From Sulfurovum sp. NBC37-1 (GTDB taxonomy: Bacteria; Campylobacterota; Campylobacteria; Campylobacterales; Sulfurovaceae): 64,000 nucleotides of DNA. Under the pieces are notes generated by a model that saw nothing but the letters and a program-made list of their open reading frames with translations, was not told the DNA's origin and searched no databases. Numbering within the stretch: position 1 is the first letter of the stretch; each line of letters opens with the position of its first letter. Position numbers and translations under genes: made by a program. This document shows, piece by piece, positions 1 to 6,504 of this stretch. The DNA lies in contig NC_009663.1 of NCBI RefSeq assembly GCF_000010345.1, forward strand, positions 1,116,001 through 1,180,000, written 5' to 3'.

Positions 1-394
1 ACTAGATAATGACGTGGGTGAGATGCGTCGTGTATTAAATGCATTTTTACAGTTTATTGAACAAGATACTTCAGATAGTTTGATCATTGCTGCCACAAAT
101 CACCCTAAATTACTTGATCACGCATTGTTCCGTAGATTTGATGATGTCTTATACTATGATTACCCAGAAGAAGAAGAGCGAAAGAATCTTATAGAAAATA
201 TCTTAGGCACCTTTAAAGCTATACGTTTTGAATGGAAAAGTGTATTGAAAAAGAGTGAAGGTTTGAGTCATGCCGAGATTGATCATGCATGTAGAGATGC
301 GATTAAGCATATTATTCTTTCAGATCAAACAAAAGTCAATGCCACCCTACTACTTCAGATGATAAAAGAGCGTAAGAAAAATCATCTATCTTAA
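1..394 (+). CDS. ietA: AAA ATPase, C-terminal part (IetA-like)
   Basis: Only the end of this gene is in the window; the frame is open to the left edge, so the first GTG seen inside it is not the real start. What remains is the second half of a classical AAA module: a sensor 1 stretch ending in AATN, an arginine-finger segment FRRFD, then the small alpha-helical lid (SHAEIDHACRDAI). Walker A and B lie off the edge. The stop is 12 bases before a subtilisin-like protease, and this ATPase/protease pair is the arrangement of IetAS, described as an Agrobacterium plasmid stability pair and later as an antiviral system (Gao_Iet). The name rests on that pairing; an unrelated AAA ATPase next to an S8 protease is possible but less likely. 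Confidence 0.75.
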   Translation, partial: LDNDVGEMRRVLNAFLQFIEQDTSDSLIIAATNHPKLLDHALFRRFDDVLYYDYPEEEERKNLIENILGTFKAIRFEWKSVLKKSEGLSHAEIDHACRDAIKHIILSDQTKVNATLLLQMIKERKKNHLS

Positions 395-406
395 ATAAGG
401 TTTTAT

Positions 407-2887
407 ATGCCAATTCAGCAGTATCCCCATATAAAGATTACTACAGTACCCGAAACAAAAAACTTTACCAGCACAAGTTCTGGTGGCGGATCACTTCGTA
501 TACCTGAACGTAATCGTGCAGAACACAGTCAAATGCTTAGAACTCAACTTAATAATGCATTGGAGGGTATTGAAAGGGAAGTAAATGATTATAACCTTTC
601 AGCCACTCGAAAAGGTATTTATTTGGAATTTAAAGGTGATGGAGAGAATGGGCTAATGAGTAAAAGCCTAGAACATATAGGGGCTAATATTCGTTTACTC
701 AATGTCCATACCAATCAAGCTGGCGAAGTGTCCTCTGCAACTGTGTTTGTACCAAATGAGAAGAAAGAATTTTTCTCAAATAAACTACGCCAATATACAG
801 AGGAAGATACGGATAGCGGACAACCAAAAAATAAAAAGCTAATTAATAGTGTTGTTGAGATTAGTCAAGCTTTGGTCGAGGACTTTTGGTGTGACCCTCT
901 TAATTTAATTCCTGGAGAAGAACCGAAGTGGTGTGAAGTTTGGATTAGAGTAGATGCCCCCGAACAAGATCTATCGTCATTTCAGAACTTACTAGAAGAA
1001 CATGATATACAGTCAACTTCTAATGTACTTCACTTCCCTGAAAGGGTTGTAAAAATTATATATGTTAATAATGAACAGTTGATATTGCTTTCACGATATT
1101 CTGATCATGTAGCTGAATATCGGTTAGCAAAAGAAAGTGCACTTTTCTGGACTGAAATGCCACCTAGAGAACAAACTGAATGGGTTAATGATTTAATTGC
1201 ACGTATTGAGACTAACCAAGATTCAGGTACTTCAGTGTGTATCTTGGATACTGGTATCAATAATGGTCATGATTTATTGTCCCCCGTTCTGGATACTTCT
1301 AATTGTCATGCAGTAGATGGAGTTTGGGGCACTAATGACCATGATGGACACGGAACAATGATGGCAGGTATCGCAACTTATGGTGATTTAGAAAGGTGTG
1401 CCACCACTACAGGATCTATTCTATTGAAGCATCAGATTGAATCAGTTAAGATTTTGCCTCCACCTCCAGAACAAAATGATCCTAGATTATGGGGAGCTGT
1501 AACCAGTCAAGGAGTTAGTTTAGCTGAAATTCAGGCACCTGACACAAAAAGAGTTATTTGTATGGCAATCACATCAAATGATACAAGAGACAGGGGGAGG
1601 CCATCCTCCTGGTCATCAACGGTGGATAGTCTGACTTCTGGTGCAGAAGATGGCATTCAAAGACTTATGATTGTTAGTGCAGGAAATACTGAGGTCACAG
1701 AATTTACCAATTCAGCCAACTACCCTGATGCGCTAATAACGGATTCAATACATGATCCAGCACAATCATGGAATGCTGTAACAGTTGGGGCTTATACCTC
1801 GTTACACAACATTACAGACCCAGCATTAGCAGGGTATACGCCTTTGGCACCGCATAATGCAATTTCACCATTTACTACAACATCTTCAGTATGGGAAGAT
1901 AAATGGCCGATAAAACCTGAAATAGTTATGGAAGGAGGAAATTTAGCAGTAGATAATACATTTGTAACTGAATGTGAAGACTTGTCTATGCTTACTACAA
2001 ACTTTGAGCCACATCGTGGTCATTTTACAGATTTTCGCATGACTAGTTTGGCTACAGCTCAAGCATGTTGGTTTGCTGCACAAATACAAGTAAAATATCC
2101 AGAATTTTGGCCAGAAACAATACGTGCTTTAATGATACATTCAGCAAAGTGGACAGATGAACTTACAGCTCAATTTAATGATACTAGCCTGACTGAGAAA
2201 CAGAATATAAAAAACTTACTTCGCATTTGTGGTTATGGTGTGCCTTCTCTAGAAAGAGCTTTGCATAGTGCATCTAATTCATTAACCCTTATAGCTGAAT
2301 CAGAGATTCAACCTTTTGTAAAAGAAGGGAATGCTTATAAAACAAAAGATATGCACTTCTATGAACTACCTTGGCCAAAAGATGTTTTACTAAACTTACC
2401 ACCTGATATAGAAGTAGAAATGCGTGTTACTCTTTCTTACTTTATTGAACCTGGACCAGGAGAAATTGGTGGAAAAGATAAATATCGTTATGCATCTCAC
2501 ATGCTTCGCTTTGAAATAAATTCTCCGGGAGAAACAGAAGAGGAATTAATTCAAAGAATCAATGTAGCTGAACGAGATGAAGACAATACCCATCCAGGCA
2601 CAACAAGTGCTTCGGATCATTGGGTGATTGGTTCACAGGCAAGAGATAAAGGATCCATCCATTCAGATATTTGGAAAGGAACTGCAGCTGAACTTGCAGA
2701 CTCAAATAAAATAGTGGTTTACCCTGGTATAGGATGGTGGAGAGAACGAAGAAATTTAAAAAAATTTAACAAGCAAACACGATATTCTTTAGTAGTTTCT
2801 ATTTCAACACCATCTGAAGAAGTAGATATTTACACACCTGTATTAGCTCAGATAGAAATTCCAGTTGGTATTGAAGTTACTTTTTGA
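407..2887 (+). CDS. ietS: Subtilisin-like S8 serine protease (IetS-like)
   Basis: An 826-residue peptidase S8 protein without a signal peptide, so probably cytoplasmic. The triad is visible: Asp281 in ILDTGIN, His315 in DGHGTMMAG, and Ser547 in MTSLATAQA, a diverged form of the usual GTSMAAP. Asn427 in SAGN is the likely oxyanion-hole residue. About 270 residues precede the catalytic domain and about 240 follow it; these extensions are typical of large subtilases paired with AAA ATPases. An AAGG sequence precedes the ATG, 12 bases after the upstream stop, so the two genes should be co-transcribed. In the known IetAS pair both genes are needed for protection; the trigger and substrates are unknown to me. 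Base use is AT-rich compared with the later housekeeping genes. Confidence 0.85.
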   Translation: MPIQQYPHIKITTVPETKNFTSTSSGGGSLRIPERNRAEHSQMLRTQLNNALEGIEREVNDYNLSATRKGIYLEFKGDGENGLMSKSLEHIGANIRLLNVHTNQAGEVSSATVFVPNEKKEFFSNKLRQYTEEDTDSGQPKNKKLINSVVEISQALVEDFWCDPLNLIPGEEPKWCEVWIRVDAPEQDLSSFQNLLEEHDIQSTSNVLHFPERVVKIIYVNNEQLILLSRYSDHVAEYRLAKESALFWTEMPPREQTEWVNDLIARIETNQDSGTSVCILDTGINNGHDLLSPVLDTSNCHAVDGVWGTNDHDGHGTMMAGIATYGDLERCATTTGSILLKHQIESVKILPPPPEQNDPRLWGAVTSQGVSLAEIQAPDTKRVICMAITSNDTRDRGRPSSWSSTVDSLTSGAEDGIQRLMIVSAGNTEVTEFTNSANYPDALITDSIHDPAQSWNAVTVGAYTSLHNITDPALAGYTPLAPHNAISPFTTTSSVWEDKWPIKPEIVMEGGNLAVDNTFVTECEDLSMLTTNFEPHRGHFTDFRMTSLATAQACWFAAQIQVKYPEFWPETIRALMIHSAKWTDELTAQFNDTSLTEKQNIKNLLRICGYGVPSLERALHSASNSLTLIAESEIQPFVKEGNAYKTKDMHFYELPWPKDVLLNLPPDIEVEMRVTLSYFIEPGPGEIGGKDKYRYASHMLRFEINSPGETEEELIQRINVAERDEDNTHPGTTSASDHWVIGSQARDKGSIHSDIWKGTAAELADSNKIVVYPGIGWWRERRNLKKFNKQTRYSLVVSISTPSEEVDIYTPVLAQIEIPVGIEVTF

Positions 2888-2889
2888 TA

Positions 2890-3056
2890 TGTTAGAAAAA
2901 AGCCAAAAATCTAATATAGCAATTAAGCCATGTTAAAAAAATGTAAAAAAGTTAACATAGCTCTAGACCTGTGTTAAAAAAACAGCAAAATTTACTCATA
3001 GGTTCCAAGCTATGTGTAAAAAACTATAAAATTTACCCATTGATAGATAAAAAGGC
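2890..3056. repeat. Four degenerate 41-43 bp tandem units, each an A-rich hairpin
   Basis: Units start near 2890, 2931, 2972 and 3013. Each opens with TGTTA/TGTGTA plus a run of A, continues with a second A-rich stretch, and ends near TAATATAG, TTAACATAG, TTACTCATAG or TTACCCATTG. Each can form a small inverted repeat around the A-rich centre; the clearest is ATGTTAA ... TTAACAT in the second unit. The array fills the gap between the protease stop and the hsdM remnant. It may be a regulatory or transcribed repeat, or just decayed DNA. I do not recognise the family. Confidence 0.6.
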
Positions 3057-3060
3057 AATC

Positions 3061-3244
3061 ATGGAAAGCAAGATCAACAGAATAGCCGACATCCTCCGCC
3101 GAGACGACGGCATCTCTGCTGCGGTGATGTGCATGGAACAGATATCGTGGATACTCTTTTTTAAGTTCATCAATGACTTAGAAATCAATAAAGCTGCAGA
3201 TGGAGAGCCTGAAGTTGGACAGGGCATTTAGAGGGGAGTTGTAG
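3061..3244 (+). pseudogene. hsdM 5' end fused to hsdS 3' end (type I R-M remnant)
   Basis: The first ~45 codons from ATG encode the N-terminal helix bundle of a type I restriction-modification methyltransferase (RIADILRRDDGI ... ISWILFFKFINDLE), ending shortly after the usual LFFKFLDDLE-type motif. Near 3195 the sequence changes to the last ~15 codons of a specificity subunit, in a different frame, ending LDRAFRGEL-stop (stop at 3242-3244), the hallmark C-terminus of HsdS. Most of hsdM and hsdS has therefore been deleted between. The hsdM frame itself stops at 3229-3231. The fusion cannot make a functional enzyme. The hsdS stop codon is part of the following REP element. Confidence 0.85.
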
Positions 3245-3340
3245 GGTGTGCAATTGCACACCGATGTGCACCGATTAAAATAAAAAATCACAAAATAAAT
3301 ATGGAAACATGGGTTGAAGGTGTGCAATTGCACACCCTTA
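3241..3340 (+). repeat. BIME 1: pair of inverted REP palindromes headed by GTAG
   Basis: GTAG is followed directly by the perfect 18-bp palindrome GGTGTGCAATTGCACACC, then an AT-rich spacer, then the same palindrome in inverted setting at 3319-3336, followed by CTTAC (a one-base variant of CTAC). A GTAG tetranucleotide next to an imperfect or perfect palindrome is the signature of REP sequences handled by RAYT transposases, and a RAYT gene lies 450 bases downstream. Here GTAG contains the stop codon of the hsdS remnant. Confidence 0.85.
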
Positions 3341-3650
3341 CGCGTATCGAATATTTGCGGTGATACAATGCAGCGATAAAATTCCAACCAATTGCACACC
3401 GATTAAAATAAAAACCACAAAATAAATATGGAAACATGGGTTGAAGGTGTGCAATTGCACACCCTACGCGTATCGAATATTTGCGGTGATACAATGCAGC
3501 GATAAAATTCCAACAAATTGCACACCGATTAAAATAAAAATCACCAATTAAATATGAAATCATTTATTGAAGGTGTGCTGTTGCACACCCTACGGGTATC
3601 AAAACATTTATGGTGATAAATGCACCGATCAAACCTCCAACCATATATAC
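3319..3650. repeat. Tandem ~127 bp REP-bearing repeat, 2 full units and a partial third
   Basis: Palindromes at 3319, 3446 and 3572 mark a period of 127 and 126 bases. Each unit contains palindrome + CTACGCG, a tail with CGAATATTTGCGGTG and GCAGCGATAAAATTCCAA, a half-palindrome TTGCACACC, then GATTAAAATAAAAA and a spacer ending TTGAA. The first two units are nearly identical; the third decays after about 70 bases. The same tail follows the inverted REPs at 4333 and 4601. Short open frames here are translations of the palindromes and not genes. Confidence 0.85.
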
Positions 3651-3683
3651 AAAAGACAATCATCCAACACATAAAACCAAACC

Positions 3684-3705
3684 GTAGGGTGTGCATTAGC
3701 ACACC
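3684..3705 (+). repeat. Single REP element with GTAG head
   Basis: GTAG followed by GGTGTGCATTAGCACACC, a variant of the local palindrome with a changed centre. It lies about 90 bases upstream of the RAYT start, so the transposase gene is flanked by GTAG-REPs on both sides. About 55 AT-rich bases between it and the gene hold no clear promoter. Confidence 0.8.
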
Positions 3706-3793
3706 AAAATTCCAAATAAATATAAAATCAACAATAATATGACAATATGACATATTTTTAAAATTGAATTATACGATACGATAAAATTATTTT

Positions 3794-4264
3794 ATGGCAA
3801 ATTATAGAAGAATATTTGAAGATGGTTATAGCTATTACATCACGATGGTGACACACAGACGCAAGCCTATACTTGTGGAAAATATAGCATTGTTACGAGA
3901 GAGCTTCAGGCAGAGCAAGAAGGTATTTGATTATCGTATAGAAGAAATCGTTGTGTTGCCTGACCATCTGCATATGATTATCACCCCTGCTGTGAGTGTG
4001 GAGTACCCTAAGATTATAGGGTATGTCAAGGCATATTTTTCCCGACATTGTGATGAAAAGTATTTTGCAGAGGAAACACAATCTTTCAGTAGATACCAAA
4101 GAAGACATAAACCCATTTGGCAAAAGAGGTATTATGAACACACCATACGAAATGAAAAAGATATGTGGGAGAAGATAAATTATATGCAAAATAATCCCGT
4201 GAAACATGGTTTGGCAGAAACCATAGAGGATTGGAAATATTCATCATTCCAAAAACCCGCGTAG
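3794..4264 (+). CDS. REP-associated tyrosine transposase (RAYT, Y1 family)
   Basis: A 156-residue IS200/IS605-like HUH protein of the single-copy RAYT (TnpA-REP) class. The metal-binding HxH is His58-Leu-His60 in LPDHLHMI; Tyr81 in the YVKAYFSR helix is the best candidate for the catalytic tyrosine; the C-terminus has the family signature NNPVKHGLAETIEDWKYSSF. Such proteins nick REP sequences at their GTAG-type heads and are thought to spread and maintain them. The gene is intact and surrounded by matching REPs, and its own stop codon (TAG, preceded by G) is the GTAG of the next REP. There is no strong ribosome binding site before the ATG. No terminal repeats of a classic insertion sequence are seen. 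Confidence 0.93.
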   Translation: MANYRRIFEDGYSYYITMVTHRRKPILVENIALLRESFRQSKKVFDYRIEEIVVLPDHLHMIITPAVSVEYPKIIGYVKAYFSRHCDEKYFAEETQSFSRYQRRHKPIWQKRYYEHTIRNEKDMWEKINYMQNNPVKHGLAETIEDWKYSSFQKPA

Positions 4265-4354
4265 GGTGTGTGCAATCGCACACCGATTAAAATATAAAAT
4301 TACCAATTAAATATAAAATCTAATGTGTGGAAGGTGTGCAATTGCACACCCTAC
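4261..4354 (+). repeat. BIME 2: REP pair starting at the RAYT stop codon
   Basis: GTAG, then a 20-base variant palindrome GGTGTGTGCAATCGCACACC, an AT-rich spacer with the shared GATTAAAAT start and GTGTGGAA end, then inverted GGTGTGCAATTGCACACC at 4333-4350 and CTAC. TAG of the head is the transposase stop. The shared tail (GCAGCGATAAAATCCAA) continues to about 4397 and abuts the hsdS remnant. Confidence 0.85.
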
Positions 4355-4403
4355 GGGTACCGAATATGTATGGTGGTGCAATGCAGCGATAAAATCCAAG
4401 TAA

Positions 4404-4535
4404 AAAACCGTCAAATACCTAGATCAACTCTCAGAAAAAACAGAAAAAGTAAAATCAGTTCAAAAAGAGAAGATGCAGAGCTTGAAAGCGTTGAAGGCTT
4501 CCCTTTTGGACAGGGCTTTTAGAGGGGAGTTGTAG
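4404..4535 (+). pseudogene. hsdS 3' end remnant (type I R-M specificity subunit)
   Basis: Reading back from the TAG at 4533-4535 gives about 43 codons with no start: a conserved-region helix (VKYLDQLSEKTEKVKSVQ) followed by KEKMQSLKALKASLLDRAFRGEL, the standard HsdS C-terminal coiled coil and ending. A stop codon at 4401-4403 closes the frame upstream, and the REP tail begins there. This frame differs from the longer open frame in the same place. It is a second copy of the 3' end seen at 3200-3244, here with six more residues before LDRAF, so the two are not a very recent exact duplication. No target recognition domain is left. Confidence 0.85.
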
Positions 4536-4622
4536 GGTGTGTAATTGCACACCGATTAAAATAAAAACTACCAAATAAATATGAAATCTCATGTGTGGAA
4601 GGTGTGCTGTTGCACACCCTAC
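4532..4622 (+). repeat. BIME 3: REP pair starting at the second hsdS stop codon
   Basis: GTAG (with TAG the hsdS stop), palindrome GGTGTGTAATTGCACACC, the shared AT-rich spacer, then inverted GGTGTGCTGTTGCACACC at 4601-4618 and CTAC. Its tail (CGAATATTTGAGG) fades out near 4640. This is the last element of the array; the island ends about here. Confidence 0.85.
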
Positions 4623-4704
4623 GCATATCGAATATTTGAGGACAAAGATCATGAAAGGTAGATCGTGTGTTTCCGTTGGGACACATATGATGCTATAATA
4701 ATAC

Positions 4705-4980
4705 ATGATTATCTCTAACTGTATACTCCATATTGAACTGCCGTATGTCCATTCTCTGAAAGGGCGCAGGAGTGTGGTTAACAGCATCAGGGAGAAACTG
4801 AAAGCCTTTAACGTTTCAGTGCTCGATGTGAGTGGCGAGTATGCCAAAGAAACGGATATCGCATTTGTTTTTCTGTCACAAAATACTTTGGGTGCAGCGC
4901 AATACCGTGAAAAGATTGAAAAGATGCTTGAGAGGAATTTCTCGGAGTATCATTTTGATCTGGAGTATGAAGAGATATGA
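4705..4980 (+). CDS. DUF503 family protein (YlxP-like)
   Basis: A 91-residue protein with the DUF503 pattern: an N-terminal beta strand (CILHIELPYVHSLKGRRSVV), the SLKxRRSVV motif, a middle NVSVLDVSG strand and a final helix. In Firmicutes the homolog YlxP lies among translation/ribosome-maturation genes, but its function is not established. Here it is the first gene after the island. There is no good ribosome binding site; a TATAAT at 4694-4699 is so close to the ATG that a leaderless transcript is possible. Confidence 0.85.
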   Translation: MIISNCILHIELPYVHSLKGRRSVVNSIREKLKAFNVSVLDVSGEYAKETDIAFVFLSQNTLGAAQYREKIEKMLERNFSEYHFDLEYEEI

Positions 4981-5001
4981 TTTTACCAAGAGGAGTTTGA
5001 A

Positions 5002-5247
5002 ATGAAAATGTATATCTATAATTCTGAGATCGGAAGATTTGAAATAAGACAGATAGAGCATAAAAGATACGATCTTTGGATCAATGAGGAGATGCTTGGT
5101 TCTTACGAAAGTGCTGAGCGTGCAGCAGAGGATGTTGCGAACTTTGATACAGATTATGTCGAATGGGATAAATTAAAGAATGAACTTGAAAATGTTCCGT
5201 CAGACCTGAGCCAATGGGTAGAGATTAAAGAAGAATCACCTTCATAA
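5002..5247 (+). CDS. Hypothetical protein, 81 aa
   Basis: A short acidic protein beginning with two possible ATG codons (MKM...) after a strong GAGGAG ribosome binding site. It follows the DUF503 gene by about 20 bases, so the two are likely co-transcribed. It has no membrane segment, signal peptide or Cys motif; predicted alpha/beta with a Trp-rich C-terminal half (YVEWDKL, LSQWVEI). I do not recognise the family. Confidence 0.75.
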   Translation: MKMYIYNSEIGRFEIRQIEHKRYDLWINEEMLGSYESAERAAEDVANFDTDYVEWDKLKNELENVPSDLSQWVEIKEESPS

Positions 5248-5259
5248 AGATCCGTACAT

Positions 5260-5706
5260 TCAGCAGTTCTTTGCCAAAAAAGCATTGAACTGGTTGGCAA
5301 AGGCGTGGGCATCTTTGGGTCCGAATGCTTTGGGGCCGCCTGTCATCTCTCCGCTCTCCCTGATGCTCTCCATCAGGTTTCTCATAGCCAGATACTGTTT
5401 AATGTTTTCAATACTGTAGAGCTCTCCGCGATGGTCTATGGCATGTCCTTCTTTACTGATGATACGGTCGGCCAGAGGAATATCCGCGGTAATGACAAGA
5501 TCATCTTTTTGACAGAGGTCCACAATGCGGTGATCCGCCTCGTCCGCTCCCTGGTCCACAATGATGTATTCGATATGTGATGACCTGCCTATATTGATCT
5601 TCTTGTTGGCAATGACCTTGGTGGGAAGTGCTAATCGTTCGATACTGCGAAGTACAATGGGTTTAAGAAGATTTGGAAAGGCATCACCGTCGATGAAGAG
5701 TGTCAC
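5260..5706 (-). CDS. DUF188 (YaiI/YqxD) PIN-like protein
   Basis: The 148-residue sequence starts with LFIDGDAFPN and contains VDQGADEADHRIVDLCQKDDLVITADIPLAD, the conserved acidic pattern of the DUF188 family, and ends with the GGPKAFGPKDAHAFANQF block typical of the group. The fold is a PIN-like nuclease fold, but no activity has been shown that I know of. Its GTG start overlaps the stop of the YwbE gene (GTGA), so translation is probably coupled. It converges on the 81-residue hypothetical gene with 12 bases between stops. Confidence 0.9.
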   Translation of the reverse strand: MTLFIDGDAFPNLLKPIVLRSIERLALPTKVIANKKINIGRSSHIEYIIVDQGADEADHRIVDLCQKDDLVITADIPLADRIISKEGHAIDHRGELYSIENIKQYLAMRNLMESIRESGEMTGGPKAFGPKDAHAFANQFNAFLAKNC

Positions 5707-5921
5707 AGTATCTCTTTCACACGTCCCACTTCGCCTGTGTTGAGCCGTACTTTTATGCCGTGCGGATGGGTAGGGGAGTTGGTAAGGATCTTCTGGACCT
5801 TGCCGTAGGTAAGATAGCCTGTACTCTGATCCTCTTTCAACACAATGGCTACATCCATCCCATACTTTATGTTGCTTCTTTTTCTGCCGTCTTTCTCTGG
5901 CATATCAGGCCTTTGGCTCAT
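5703..5921 (-). CDS. YwbE family protein (DUF2196)
   Basis: A 72-residue protein with the whole signature of the YwbE family: a basic N-terminus, then IKYGMDVAIVLKEDQSTG and ILTNSPTHPHGIKVRL, ending GEVGRVKEIL. Predicted small beta-barrel (SH3/KOW-like) and possibly nucleic-acid binding; its role is unknown. The ATG lies 17 bases inside the end of the upstream gene and its stop overlaps the next start, so three genes on this strand form one tightly packed unit. Confidence 0.9.
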   Translation of the reverse strand: MSQRPDMPEKDGRKRSNIKYGMDVAIVLKEDQSTGYLTYGKVQKILTNSPTHPHGIKVRLNTGEVGRVKEIL

Positions 5922-6402
5922 AGTTGAGTATTTTCTTCACTGTCTCAATAGCACAGAAGAAGAGTGCATCAAAGAGAGGATTGAGTTTGGTAGTCTCGTC
6001 ATCTACACGTACAAAAGGCTGAAAGAAAAAACCGGGGCCATTTTCTTTATGGGCTGGTTTGACATGAAATACGATCGGTTTGAGCGTACGTACAAGGTTC
6101 AGGACTTTTTTATAGCTCTTCTCGTCTTTTGGAGGAAGCAGATTGTTCTGTTTTCCTTCGTTGATACGGGCTTTTTGCAACAGCTGCAGTTTGTCGTTAA
6201 AGATCACCTTGTTCCACTTGACCGTTCCCAGCTCAAAGGTGAACTCACGGTTTGCAGCAGTCAAAGGATGGGGCTTGCTCTCACGTATTGCTTCAAGAAG
6301 CTGCAGAAAGAAGTTCTTTCCGCCGAATTTCTCTGCCGCATCGAGCAGCAGAGTGTGGTAATGAAGCTTCTCTTCATCACTCAAAGTATTGAAATCACAC
6401 AT
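5905..6402 (-). CDS. Conserved hypothetical protein, 165 aa
   Basis: First gene of the three-gene unit with ywbE and DUF188. It begins MCDFNTLSDEEKLHYH and has no signal or membrane segment. The mixed alpha/beta sequence has a Phe-rich centre (GPGFFFQPFVRVDD) and a C-terminal helix (NPLFDALFFCAIETVKKIL). I do not recognise a domain. The ATG is the first in frame; its ribosome binding site is weak (GAAAG). The gene diverges from the FtsH-like gene with about 100 bases between, which should hold both promoters. Confidence 0.7.
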   Translation of the reverse strand: MCDFNTLSDEEKLHYHTLLLDAAEKFGGKNFFLQLLEAIRESKPHPLTAANREFTFELGTVKWNKVIFNDKLQLLQKARINEGKQNNLLPPKDEKSYKKVLNLVRTLKPIVFHVKPAHKENGPGFFFQPFVRVDDETTKLNPLFDALFFCAIETVKKILNYEPKA

Positions 6403-6504
6403 ATATTTTTCTTTCGTTCATGGATTGGGCGTATTATACCTAAATCCCGCATACTCTTATACATGGATATGATAGAATTGTATTAATCCAAAAAAGGGGT
6501 GCTC

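Noticed and set aside
2890-3244. Type III toxin-antitoxin locus (repeat RNA plus toxin)
   Set aside because: The repeats precede an hsdM/hsdS remnant and not a ToxN-like endoribonuclease; only the repeat size is reminiscent.
2890-3700. CRISPR array
   Set aside because: The repeats are degenerate or 127 bp long, the intervening DNA is itself repeated, and no cas genes are present.
3288-3753. Minus-strand frames of 70-91 residues in the repeat region
   Set aside because: They are translations of the tandem REP units, with repeated FYFNRCAI-type segments, and have no start signal.
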